Assembly (NCBI RefSeq): GCF_009498295.1
Contig: NZ_CP040813.1
Span: 2,859,001 to 2,923,000, forward strand
Reading direction: 5' to 3'
Source of the DNA: Oceanihabitans sp. IOP_32
Lineage (GTDB): Bacteria; Bacteroidota; Bacteroidia; Flavobacteriales; Flavobacteriaceae
DNA: 64,000 nucleotides
In this document: positions 16,605 to 24,918 of the stretch, in pieces
Position numbering within the stretch: position 1 is the stretch's first letter
Layout: each line of letters begins with the position of its first letter
Position numbers and translations under genes: made by a program
Notes under the pieces: generated by a model
What the model saw: only the letters and a program-made list of their open reading frames with translations
The model's database searches: none
Told to the model about the DNA's origin: nothing

Positions 16605-17981
16605 CTACAAATGTATCACCTCGCCATAAGCATCGGCAACAGCTTCCATAACCGCTTCGCTCATTGTAGGATGCGGATGCACCGTTTTTAACACTTCATG
16701 CCCCGTGGTTTCAAGTTTTCTGCCTAAAACTGCTTCGGCAATCATGTCGGTAACGCCAGCACCAATCATGTGGCAGCCTAACCATTCGCCATATTTAGCA
16801 TCAAAAATAACTTTTACAAAACCATCTTTTGTACCAGCAGCACTTGCTTTTCCAGAGGCAGAAAATGGAAATTTACCAACTTTAATATCTAAGCCCTTAT
16901 CTCTAGCCTGTTTTTCGGTTAAACCTACCGATGCAATTTCTGGAGAGGCATAGGTACAGCCTGGAATGTTTCCGTAATCTAAAGGTTCAACTTGTTGTCC
17001 TGCAATTTTTTCAACACACAAAATACCTTCTGCAGAAGCGACATGGGCTAAGGCTTGACCCGGCGTAACATCGCCAATGGCATAATATCCAGGAATGTTG
17101 GTTTGGTAAAAATCGTTAACCAAAATTTTATCTTTATCTACCACAATACCCACATCTTCTAAACCAATATTTTCAATATTCGATTTTATCCCAACGGCAG
17201 ATAGAATAATATCAGCTTCAAGTACTTCTTCACCTTTTTTGGTTTTTACGGTAGCTTTCACACCTTTACCAGAAGTATCTACTTTTGTAACCTCAGACGA
17301 TGTCATTATTTTAATGCCACTTTTCTTGAAAGAACGCTTTAATTGGTTCGAAACATCTTCATCTTCAACAGGGACAATATTTGGTAAATATTCTACAATG
17401 GTCACTTCAGTGCCCATGGCATTATAAAAATAAGCAAACTCTACGCCAATAGCGCCAGAACCCACTACAATCATTTTTTTAGGCTGACTTTTCAAGGTCA
17501 TCGCATCTCTGTAGCCAATAACTTTTTTACCGTCTTGAGGCAAGCTAGGTAATTCACGAGAACGCGCTCCAGTAGCAATAATAATATGGTCGGCACTATA
17601 TTCTTTACCATCAACATCAATCTTTTTCCCAGCTTTTAGCTTGCCAAAACCGTCTATGACATCAATTTTATTTTTTTTCAATAAAAATTGTACCCCTTTG
17701 CTCATACCGTCGGCAACATTCCTGCTGCGTTTTACAACGGCATCAAAATCTTTATCGAATTCTTTTACAGTTAAACCGTAATCTTCGGCATGCTTAAGAT
17801 ATTCAAAAACCTGTGCAGATTTCAGTAAAGCTTTGGTGGGGATACAGCCCCAATTTAAGCATACACCACCTAGGTTTTCCTTTTCAATAATGGCAGTTTT
17901 AAAACCTAATTGAGAGGCTCTAATAGCTGCAACGTATCCACCTGGACCGCTTCCAAGAACTATAATATCGTATTTACTCAT
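16605..17981 (-). CDS. lpdA: Dihydrolipoyl dehydrogenase
   Basis: The E3 flavoprotein of pyruvate and 2-oxoacid dehydrogenase complexes, reoxidising dihydrolipoamide with NAD. The 458 residues show the N-terminal FAD motif (IIVLGSGPGGYVAAIRA), the redox disulfide in GGVCLNWGCIPTKALL (C41 and C46), the NAD-binding VVGSGAIGVEFAYFY, the second FAD motif (GYYAIGDVTPG) and the C-terminal catalytic HPHPTMSEAVMEA. Length is normal. The E1/E2 genes are not beside it, so it is encoded alone, as is common in Flavobacteriia. Confidence 0.95.
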   Translation of the reverse strand: MSKYDIIVLGSGPGGYVAAIRASQLGFKTAIIEKENLGGVCLNWGCIPTKALLKSAQVFEYLKHAEDYGLTVKEFDKDFDAVVKRSRNVADGMSKGVQFLLKKNKIDVIDGFGKLKAGKKIDVDGKEYSADHIIIATGARSRELPSLPQDGKKVIGYRDAMTLKSQPKKMIVVGSGAIGVEFAYFYNAMGTEVTIVEYLPNIVPVEDEDVSNQLKRSFKKSGIKIMTSSEVTKVDTSGKGVKATVKTKKGEEVLEADIILSAVGIKSNIENIGLEDVGIVVDKDKILVNDFYQTNIPGYYAIGDVTPGQALAHVASAEGILCVEKIAGQQVEPLDYGNIPGCTYASPEIASVGLTEKQARDKGLDIKVGKFPFSASGKASAAGTKDGFVKVIFDAKYGEWLGCHMIGAGVTDMIAEAVLGRKLETTGHEVLKTVHPHPTMSEAVMEAVADAYGEVIHL

Positions 17982-18447
17982 GAGTTGTTTTTAGAGAACG
18001 AATTTACAAAATCGATTTTGATTTATGAATTTACAACTCTATAAATCTTAATAAATTGTAGAGTTACAGTCCTGATTTGTTTTATAAATATCGCGTTTAT
18101 TTGTAGTTCGAGACTTGCTTTTACAGGGTTTATGTTTGGGCGAGTTGCCAAAAAAGGCAAACAGGCTTTCCATTATATCTTTTTAAAACCCCAAAACAAG
18201 GTGGTTCTATAGTGTGTTTTTGCTAATTCCGTTTTCTCGGTTCAATAATAAGTCGACTAAGTTTTAAAAAGGATGCCATTTCAATCCTTCTCGCGGGCTA
18301 GTTTGCTAACTTATAGTTTTCAAGTTAATTGGCTTTCTTTGCTAACTTCATTTTCTTTTAAATTCGGCACATCTAAATTAAAATCCATCTAAAGATCAGT
18401 TGTTTTTTTACAAATTATGATGACTTAAGAGTTTAAAATGTCATATT
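17982..18447. other. Intergenic region holding a degraded repeat
   Basis: 466 bases without a credible gene between lpdA and msrB. It contains the repeat described at 18138-18298 and AT-rich sequence; no clear promoter for lpdA was recognised. Confidence 0.5.
18138..18298. repeat. Degraded Bacteroidota intergenic repeat
   Basis: Starts GGGCGAGTTGCC AAAAAA GGCAA (small hairpin), then GGCTTTCCATTATATCTTTT, and on the right TTTTAAAAAGGAT, CATTTCAATCC and CTCGCGGGC. This order recalls a repeat seen between genes in many Bacteroidota (GGGC...GGCTTTCCGCT...ATCTTTTT...AAAAAGGAT...CAATCC...GCGGGC). The arms TCTTTTTAAAA and TTTTAAAAAGGA are inverted. The middle is diverged or carries extra sequence. 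Recognition is from memory, not a search. Confidence 0.45.
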
Positions 18448-18930
18448 TTAATCGTCTGCAACAAATTTTAATGCAGCACCATTAACACAATGCCTTTGGC
18501 CTGTTGTGTTTTTAGGGCCATCGTTAAATACATGACCTAAATGACCGCCACAGGTGGCACAATGCTCTTCGGTTCTCGTGTAACCTAATTTATGGTCTGT
18601 CGAAAACCCCACGTTCCCTTTAATTTCTCTGTCAAAACTTGGCCAACCAGAACCAGAATCGTATTTATGCTCACTTTTAAACAAAGGAGTGTTACAAGCG
18701 GCACAGTGGTAGGTGCCTTTTGTATAATTGTTGTTTAGTGGGCTGGAAAATGCGGATTCGGTGCCCGATTGTCTTAAAACATAAAATTCTAATTCAGATA
18801 ATTGTGCCTTCCATTCATTTTCAGTTTTTGTTATCTTAAATACTTTAGATTCTTCTTTTTCAGATTTTTGAGCGTTACTATTACAATTAAATAATACAAG
18901 CGTAAAACACAAAACGATTAAATTTTTCAT
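18448..18930 (-). CDS. msrB: Lipoprotein peptide-methionine (R)-S-oxide reductase MsrB
   Basis: Reduces the R form of methionine sulfoxide in oxidised proteins. The 160 residues start with a lipoprotein signal (MKNLIVLCFTLVLFNCNSNA, lipidation at Cys 16), so the enzyme is likely anchored in the periplasm. The MsrB domain shows two zinc CxxC motifs (YHCAAC and EEHCATCGG), the SGSGWPSFD segment and the catalytic cysteine in GQRHCVNGAAL. The resolving cysteine is not obvious. It stands alone, with no msrA fused or adjacent. Confidence 0.92.
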   Translation of the reverse strand: MKNLIVLCFTLVLFNCNSNAQKSEKEESKVFKITKTENEWKAQLSELEFYVLRQSGTESAFSSPLNNNYTKGTYHCAACNTPLFKSEHKYDSGSGWPSFDREIKGNVGFSTDHKLGYTRTEEHCATCGGHLGHVFNDGPKNTTGQRHCVNGAALKFVADD

Positions 18931-19049
18931 AGTTATTTTTAGTTTCTTTATTCAGTCGAAAAAAATTAAAAAACATGACATTTCAATTAGGAATGCTTAG
19001 ACTAGAAAGGTTTCCATCAAATAAAAAAATTTAAGTCTTTTAAATAAAG

Positions 19050-19064
19050 GTACAATTTTTGTAC
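19050..19064. promoter_or_regulatory. 15-bp inverted repeat upstream of the M48 gene
   Basis: GTACAA TTT TTGTAC lies 28 nt before the start codon at 19093, within the probable promoter. It may be an operator, or chance in AT-rich sequence. Confidence 0.3.
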
Positions 19065-19092
19065 TTTTATATCCTATAAAAATCTTGAGAGA

Positions 19093-19911
19093 ATGAAATT
19101 AAAAAATATACTTGTAGTTATTATTTTGGCACTACTTATTAGCGCTTGTGCTGAAAATCCTTTTACAGGAAAGAAGACTATGGCTATTGTGCCCAATTCC
19201 CAGTTGTTTCCAACAGCTTTTGCTCAATACGACCAATTTTTAAGTGAAAACAAAGTTGTAAAAGGCACCAAAGAGGCCGATATGATTAATCGTGTGGGAC
19301 AACGTATTGCAGTGGCGGCAGAGCGTTGGTTAGATGCAAACGGCTATCAAGGATATTTAAACGATTATAAGTGGGAATACACCTTAGTTGAAGACAAAAC
19401 AGTAAACGCTTGGTGTATGCCAGGCGGTAAAATCGTATTTTATACCGGTATACTGCCAATTGCTAAAAATGAAGCTGGTGTTGCCGCTATTATGGGGCAT
19501 GAAGTTGCTCACGCTTTAGCGAATCACGGACAACAAAGAATGAGTGGAGGGGTGTTGCAGCAAATAGGGGCGGTAGGGCTTAATGTGGCTTTGCAGGACA
19601 ATGAAAACCTAGAGTTGTTCAACCAAGCTTACGGTATTGGATCGCAAGTCGGGTTTATGCTGCCCTTTAGTAGAAGTCATGAAACAGAAGCAGATGAAAT
19701 TGGTATTTATTTGATGGCTATTGCGGGTTATAATCCCGATGAAGCCGCTGAACTATGGAAACGCATGAAAGCGAATAGTGGCGGACAAGCACCTCCAGAA
19801 TTTTTAAGTACACATCCAGCGAGCGATACCCGAATTGCTAACTTACAAGCACTATCGCCAAAAGCAAAAGTAGAAGCTCAAAAATTTGGGGTCACTTCAT
19901 TTCGTAACTAA
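19093..19911 (+). CDS. M48 family metallopeptidase lipoprotein
   Basis: A 272-residue protein with a lipoprotein signal (VIILALLISACAENPF, lipidation at Cys 19) and an M48 domain: zinc motif HEVAHALANH (HExxH), the third ligand in HETEADEIGIYLM, and STHPASDTRIANL near the C-terminus. This is the LoiP/YcaL-like single-domain type that acts on misfolded envelope proteins. Its length is normal. A hairpin terminator follows. Confidence 0.92.
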   Translation: MKLKNILVVIILALLISACAENPFTGKKTMAIVPNSQLFPTAFAQYDQFLSENKVVKGTKEADMINRVGQRIAVAAERWLDANGYQGYLNDYKWEYTLVEDKTVNAWCMPGGKIVFYTGILPIAKNEAGVAAIMGHEVAHALANHGQQRMSGGVLQQIGAVGLNVALQDNENLELFNQAYGIGSQVGFMLPFSRSHETEADEIGIYLMAIAGYNPDEAAELWKRMKANSGGQAPPEFLSTHPASDTRIANLQALSPKAKVEAQKFGVTSFRN

Positions 19912-19946
19912 TCCTATGATGTTTTTAAAATATTTGATTACTTTAC

Positions 19947-19978
19947 AAGCTGTTCACTAAAAGAGCAGCTTTTTTTTA
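19947..19978 (+). terminator. Terminator of the M48 gene
   Basis: AAGCTGTTC, a 7-nt loop, and GAGCAGCTT (one G-T pair) followed by eight or more T, about 35 bases after the stop. Confidence 0.72.
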
Positions 19979-20085
19979 TGAGCATTTATTTTTTTGAGTG
20001 CTTATTCTAATCTTAAAGTCTTTAAATTGTAAATAAATAATGGTACTTGATAACATAAAAACGGGCTTATTACTAAACACTATCT

Positions 20086-21420
20086 ATGAAACCACTTGAA
20101 AAAGGAAGTAAAAAACTTCTTAACGCCTGGGCATTTTACGATTGGGCAAATTCTGTGTATACCCTAACCATTGCCTCGTCTATATTCCCGATTTTTTATT
20201 CAGCTTTATTTTTGTCTGAAATAAAAACGGTTCAAGCCTTTGGAATGGAATTTAAAAGTACGGCCTTAATAACTTTTGTAACAGCGTTTACCTTTTTAGT
20301 CGTGGCTGTAATCTCTCCTATATTATCTGGTATTGCAGATTATGTTGGGAATAAAAAGCAATTTTTAAAGTTTTTTTGCTACCTAGGAAGTGCGGGTTGT
20401 ATTGGTTTATACTGGTTTGATATTTCTCCTGAAGGCATACATTTAAGTTTGTTATTTTATTTTATGGGGCTTATTGGATATTGGGGAAGCCTGGTGTTTT
20501 ATAATTCGTATTTACCAGACATTGCTTTTAAGGAACAACAAGACCGCATTAGTGCTAAAGGGTTTTCAATGGGGTATATTGGTAGTGTACTTTTACTGCT
20601 TTTAAACCTGTTTATGGTTATGAGTCAAGATGATGGAGCATCTAAAATACAAATGATGCGCTATTCGTTTGTTACGGTTGGCATTTGGTGGGCTTTATTT
20701 AGTCAGTACGCTTTTTATTGGTTGCCAAAAGGAACGTCTTCAGGGCAAAAAGTGACACAATCTGTCTTTTTTAATGGTTTAAAAGAATTAAATTTAGTTT
20801 GGAGAGCGCTTAAACAAGACTTAAGATTAAAACGTTATTTGTATGCGTTTTTCGTGTTTAGTATGGCGGTTCAAACCATAATGCTCGTAGCTGTATATTT
20901 TGGTGAGGAAGAAATTGATTGGGGTGGCTCGAGTGAAAAAACAATGGGTTTAATCGTAAGTATTTTAGTCATACAAATTGTTGCTGTTTTTGGAGCAATA
21001 CTAACTTCAAGAGCTTCTAATGCATATGGGAATATTAAGACTCTTGTGGCGGTTAATATTATTTGGATGAGCTTGTGTTTTTATGCTTATTTTATGAAAA
21101 CCCCGCTACAATTTTATATTGCGGCATCTCTAGTAGGTTTGGTAATGGGTGGAATTCAATCTTTGGCCAGATCGACGTATTCTAAATTCTTACCAGAGAC
21201 TGAAGATACCACCTCGTATTTTAGTTTTTACGATGTCGCCGAAAAAATAGGTATAGTTTTAGGGATGCTTATTTTCGCCACTATCGATCAAGTTACTGGG
21301 AGTATGCGCAACGCTATTTTGTTTTTATTTGTGTTCTTTTTATTCGGAATTGTTTTATTGTTGCGAGTGCCAAAAAGTCGCAGCATAAAAGTTGAGCAGC
21401 AAAACACAGCTTCGGAGTAG
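20086..21420 (+). CDS. MFS transporter, UMF1 (Atg22-like) family
   Basis: A 444-residue integral membrane protein with about 12 hydrophobic segments. The opening KKLLNAWAFYDWANSVYTLT is the hallmark of the UMF1 family, related to the fungal vacuolar effluxer Atg22, and GGIQSLARSTYSKFLPE is a further family motif. Substrates are unknown in bacteria; efflux of amino acids is possible by analogy only. It lies alone on the plus strand, convergent with the head-GIN protein gene. Confidence 0.88.
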   Translation: MKPLEKGSKKLLNAWAFYDWANSVYTLTIASSIFPIFYSALFLSEIKTVQAFGMEFKSTALITFVTAFTFLVVAVISPILSGIADYVGNKKQFLKFFCYLGSAGCIGLYWFDISPEGIHLSLLFYFMGLIGYWGSLVFYNSYLPDIAFKEQQDRISAKGFSMGYIGSVLLLLLNLFMVMSQDDGASKIQMMRYSFVTVGIWWALFSQYAFYWLPKGTSSGQKVTQSVFFNGLKELNLVWRALKQDLRLKRYLYAFFVFSMAVQTIMLVAVYFGEEEIDWGGSSEKTMGLIVSILVIQIVAVFGAILTSRASNAYGNIKTLVAVNIIWMSLCFYAYFMKTPLQFYIAASLVGLVMGGIQSLARSTYSKFLPETEDTTSYFSFYDVAEKIGIVLGMLIFATIDQVTGSMRNAILFLFVFFLFGIVLLLRVPKSRSIKVEQQNTASE

Positions 21421-21443
21421 TTTCTTGCTGCATATTTTTTAAA

Positions 21444-22178
21444 TTAATGTTTGCTAATGTTTCCTGAGCCAATAACTTTCGAGTTGTTTTTAGTTGGCTC
21501 TCCTTTGTATTCTATGGCTCCAGTACCAGTAACTTTAGCTTTTAATTTTTTGTTACTTACCACTTCTGCATCGCCAGAGCCAGTAACAGATACGTCTGTA
21601 TGATCGGCCTGTAAATCGAATCCATGGAAATCTCCAGAACCAGTAATCTTGGCTTCTAGAGCGCTGGTGCTCCCTTTTAATGTTAAATCTCCAGAGCCAG
21701 ATACAGCGGCTTTTACAGCCGTTGCTTCTAGATTTAACACAACATCTCCAGAACCCACCAAAGAGGCCTTGAAGTTAGTTGTGGATATCAAATCATTATT
21801 CCATAAATCTCCTGAGCCAGAAAGCGATACGCTATTAAGGTCTTTAAAAGGAATGGTAATTTTTATAGTCTTGTTTTTACTAGATTTGAGGTTTACACCT
21901 TGTTCTGCTCTAACGCTTAAAATATCATCCTTTACTTCGGTTACAATATAGTCGAGTAAATTTTCTTCGCCTTCAAGGCTAATATTTCCCTCGTTTCCAT
22001 CTATTAAGATAAAATCCATGGTTCCAGAACATTTTATGCCGCTATAAGTTTCCGTAGTTCGCTTTACTGTAACAATATTACCATTACCAGTAATAGATTT
22101 TGATTGTGCATAACTTGTTGTGGCAAAAAATAGGCTTATACAAAAAGATGCTATTTGCTTTGTAGTTAATGTTTTCAT
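21444..22178 (-). CDS. Head GIN domain (DUF2807) secreted protein
   Basis: A 244-residue exported protein (signal peptide ending SYAQ at residues 22-25). The body is DUF2807: VKRTTETYSGIKCSGTMDF then repeated GSGD units (GSGDLWNN, GSGDVVLN, GSGDLTLKG, GSGDFHGF, GSGDAEVV, GTGAIEYKG, GSGNISKH) spaced about 20 residues apart, expected to stack as a right-handed beta-helix. It is the last of four minus-strand genes starting with a sigma factor, 51 bases after the preceding gene, so it probably belongs to that regulon. Function is unknown. Confidence 0.85.
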   Translation of the reverse strand: MKTLTTKQIASFCISLFFATTSYAQSKSITGNGNIVTVKRTTETYSGIKCSGTMDFILIDGNEGNISLEGEENLLDYIVTEVKDDILSVRAEQGVNLKSSKNKTIKITIPFKDLNSVSLSGSGDLWNNDLISTTNFKASLVGSGDVVLNLEATAVKAAVSGSGDLTLKGSTSALEAKITGSGDFHGFDLQADHTDVSVTGSGDAEVVSNKKLKAKVTGTGAIEYKGEPTKNNSKVIGSGNISKH

Positions 22179-22229
22179 CTGTTTATTTTTATAATATGAA
22201 TGGTTTGTGTTATTTGTATTAAAGATTTG

Positions 22230-23315
22230 TTAGTTTTTTAATAGTGAAACGTTACCGTAATCGGATTCAATTTTAATAGTATTGCCAGAATTATCACTAC
22301 CGTAAAATCCTTTGTAGTATTTTGAGATATTTTTTTCTTCTGTTACTATAAATTGTAGATCTTTCTTATTTTTTAAAGACGCATAATCTAAATCGATTTC
22401 GAAATTAAAATGATAACTAGGATCAAAACCAATTTTAATTCCAGTATAATCTGAATTTATATTGATGTTGCCCGCGTTTTGAGTTATATTTTTTATTTTA
22501 ATTATACCGTAATCGGCATCAAGCTTAAGGTTTTTATAAACGTCGCCAATTAAGGTGGTTAAGTAGTCGCCATTTCCTGTGATATTATTCGCTTTTTCAA
22601 TTTTAATACTGCCATAATCACAGTTGTAATTTACGTTTTCGGCAATTTCTACTATGGAGTTTGTGTAATCTGCTTTTATGTTTAAGTTATTTGTTTTCCC
22701 CACGGTAAAACTGCTATAATCGGCATCAATTTCACCGCTTTTTATATAATCAAAGTAACAATTGTTGGTGTAATTAAAGTTGATTTCGTTCCCATCGGCT
22801 AGCAATTCTTTTGTAGTTATTTTTCCATAATCGCAATGTATTTTTGCAGACCCTTCAAGTTTAGCTACATTAATATTACCGTAGTCGTTATTTAAGACAA
22901 TACTATTGGTAATAGGAATTTTTACAATGTAATTTATTTTCATATTCACATTGTTATAGTTTGCCCATGGCCACCACGACTTGCTACTTTTTTTAAAGTT
23001 TGTTTTTGCATAAACCATGTTTGATGACGCTTCAAAATCAACTTCAATTTCTTTTAATTTATTCGTTACTTTTTCTTCGTTATTACCCGCAGTCGTAATG
23101 GTTATTTCGAACGCAATTTTATTTTCATTCCATGTAACAATATCTATGTTTCCGTAGCTGTTATCAATCTTTAAAGTCGCATTTGTGTTTACAGAAAATG
23201 TTTTGTTAATCACTTTTTCCTTAGTGTATTTACGGTCTTGGTTTACGTTTGCTGTGGCAAAAACAGGCAACAAGAACAGCAGTAAAAGCAGTTTATAGGG
23301 TTGTGTAAGTTTCAT
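22230..23315 (-). CDS. Secreted beta-helix protein, DUF4097-like adhesin type
   Basis: A 361-residue exported protein (signal ending VFATA near residue 21). It contains at least ten roughly 20-residue units built on an aromatic-glycine pair: SYGNIDI, DYGNINV, DYGKITT, DYSSFTV, DYTNSIV, DYGSIKI, DYGIIKI, DYTGIKI, DYASLKN and DYGNVSL. Such regular units are expected to form a beta-helix, as in DUF4097-type proteins annotated as putative adhesins. The gene overlaps the anti-sigma-like gene by 23 bases, implying translational coupling. The function is inferred only from this context. Confidence 0.8.
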   Translation of the reverse strand: MKLTQPYKLLLLLFLLPVFATANVNQDRKYTKEKVINKTFSVNTNATLKIDNSYGNIDIVTWNENKIAFEITITTAGNNEEKVTNKLKEIEVDFEASSNMVYAKTNFKKSSKSWWPWANYNNVNMKINYIVKIPITNSIVLNNDYGNINVAKLEGSAKIHCDYGKITTKELLADGNEINFNYTNNCYFDYIKSGEIDADYSSFTVGKTNNLNIKADYTNSIVEIAENVNYNCDYGSIKIEKANNITGNGDYLTTLIGDVYKNLKLDADYGIIKIKNITQNAGNININSDYTGIKIGFDPSYHFNFEIDLDYASLKNKKDLQFIVTEEKNISKYYKGFYGSDNSGNTIKIESDYGNVSLLKN

Positions 23316-23859
23316 TGTCTAAGTGTTTTAATTGTTTAATGTTTTGGATGTGTTCTAAAGTATTTTGTAATAAATGTATTCTATTTTGAAAATTAGAAAT
23401 CATGGCAAAAATAACACGATTATCATCTCCACTCTTCGATAGATCTTTTTTTAGGGCTTCGTATTCTATTTCTAGGGCTTCCAGACGTCTCATGGTGTCT
23501 CTAATTAATGCCTGTGTTTCTGGAGTCGTTTTTTTTTCAACTTTACTTAGCTCGTAGGCTATGGTTGTTGTGAAAAAATCTTGTGTTTCGGCCATTTTTG
23601 ATGACACACTGGCTAAATCGCTTGTGGCTTGATTTTTATTAGTACCTATATAAAGGGCGATTAGTAAAACAAAAGAAGCCGCGAGACCTACTAACGGCTT
23701 TACAAAACGCCAATTTTTTTTATTGTTTTTTATAAGGAGATCGGTATTGTTTTTATTCAATTTAATTAAAAACTGCTGTTTATGATGTTTAGAAGGCTCT
23801 TCAATATCAAAACCATTTCTTAGGCTTTTAAATAATTGATCTATCTCGTCTCTATTCAT
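23293..23859 (-). CDS. Membrane anti-sigma-factor-like protein
   Basis: A 188-residue protein with a short cytoplasmic N-terminus (MNRDEIDQLFKSLRNGFDIE), a single membrane helix (PLVGLAASFVLLIALYIG, about 54-71) and a periplasmic part that is mostly helical/coiled coil (RRLEALEIEYEALKKDL). No zinc anti-sigma HxxxCxxC motif is seen. Its position 6 bases after a sigma factor and its topology support an anti-sigma role, which remains an inference. Confidence 0.7.
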   Translation of the reverse strand: MNRDEIDQLFKSLRNGFDIEEPSKHHKQQFLIKLNKNNTDLLIKNNKKNWRFVKPLVGLAASFVLLIALYIGTNKNQATSDLASVSSKMAETQDFFTTTIAYELSKVEKKTTPETQALIRDTMRRLEALEIEYEALKKDLSKSGDDNRVIFAMISNFQNRIHLLQNTLEHIQNIKQLKHLDNETYTTL

Positions 23860-23865
23860 TTTTAT

Positions 23866-24423
23866 TTAACTTATTATTTGTAATTTTTTCCTTAAGCTTT
23901 CTTTTGCTCTCGATATGGTTGTTCTGCAATTGGAATTTGAGATTTTCATAATGTCACATATTTCCTCGTAATCATAACCTTCTATAAGGTTTAAGGTTAG
24001 CACTATTCTATAATTATCTTTTAGCGTTTTCAAAGTATTTAAAATGTGCTGTACTTTTATGCTTTTTAATCCATAATTACCATCTGTTATCTCATTTTGG
24101 TCTTCAATTTTATGATAAACAGCTTCCAAAGGTACCTGTGGCATCCTAGTAGTTTTATTATAATGACTAATGCTATTATTAATTACGATTCGTTTAAGCC
24201 ATACTCCAAATGTTTTTAAATCTTTTAAATTTTCCAGTTTTGTAAAGGCTAATAGAAAAGCATCTTGCATAATATCTTCTGCTTCAAATCTGTTTTTAAC
24301 AATACGTAAAGCGGTATTGAACATCGCTTTATAATAGCGGTTATAAATTTCTAGCTGCGCAGTTTGGTTTCCTGCTTTACAAAGGGTTATAAGTTGTTCT
24401 GTATTTAATTTTTTTGGCCTCAA
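23866..24423 (-). CDS. RNA polymerase sigma factor, ECF subfamily
   Basis: A 185-residue sigma-70 family protein. Region 2 is visible as AQLEIYNRYYKAMFNTALRI and AEDIMQDAFLLAFTKLENL, and region 4 as LNTLKTLKDNYRIVLTLNLI with the helix-turn-helix YEEICDIMKISNSNCRTTISR. The start is a TTG at 24421-24423 (reading TTG AGG CCA): no ATG or GTG lies in frame upstream within at least 13 codons, and the first internal Met would remove most of region 2. It heads a four-gene run with an anti-sigma-like protein and two secreted beta-helix proteins. Confidence 0.87.
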   Translation of the reverse strand: MRPKKLNTEQLITLCKAGNQTAQLEIYNRYYKAMFNTALRIVKNRFEAEDIMQDAFLLAFTKLENLKDLKTFGVWLKRIVINNSISHYNKTTRMPQVPLEAVYHKIEDQNEITDGNYGLKSIKVQHILNTLKTLKDNYRIVLTLNLIEGYDYEEICDIMKISNSNCRTTISRAKESLRKKLQIIS

Positions 24424-24918
24424 AAAAAATATATTCTTACTATTATAGATTAACTTTTTGTTGTTTTGTTACAGTTGTGGCGAAAAAAAATAAACTTATG
24501 TTCCTTATGAGCTTTATAAGTTGGGTTTTTAAGGATATAAAAAAATAAACACGCCCATAAAGTGGGCATAAGAATAAGCAAACTATTAAAATGTGTTCTT
24601 CACATTTCTCTTTTTGACGAGCAGTAAAAATTACAAAATGATTTTGTAAACAACAGTGCTTCCCTAAATAAGTATTGAATTTAATCTTGTCAAAATAAAA
24701 AAAGGCTTAAAATTCACCTCAAATTTAATCATATATAGAGGTCTTAATTATGTTGTATAGTGTTGGGGTTTCACTGAAGTTTTTTTAAAATGAGTAAATC
24801 AATTACACTTTTAATAAGTAATTTTTTGTTAATTATTTAGTAAAAAGAATAAAATACTAGTGAAAGTTAAGTTGATATTTACATATATTTGAATAAAATA
24901 AACTAAAACTACCTAATT
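24424..24918. other. Intergenic region between divergent sigma factor and M20 genes
   Basis: 495 AT-rich bases with no credible gene. It contains a small GCCCA/TGGGC hairpin near 24551-24565 and the -7 box at 24884-24891. The sigma operon promoter is not recognised, as might be expected if it is autoregulated by a different consensus. Confidence 0.5.
24884..24891 (+). promoter_or_regulatory. -7 box of the M20 peptidase gene
   Basis: TATATTTG lies 27 nt before the start codon at 24919. A -33 TTG at the expected distance is not evident. Confidence 0.42.
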
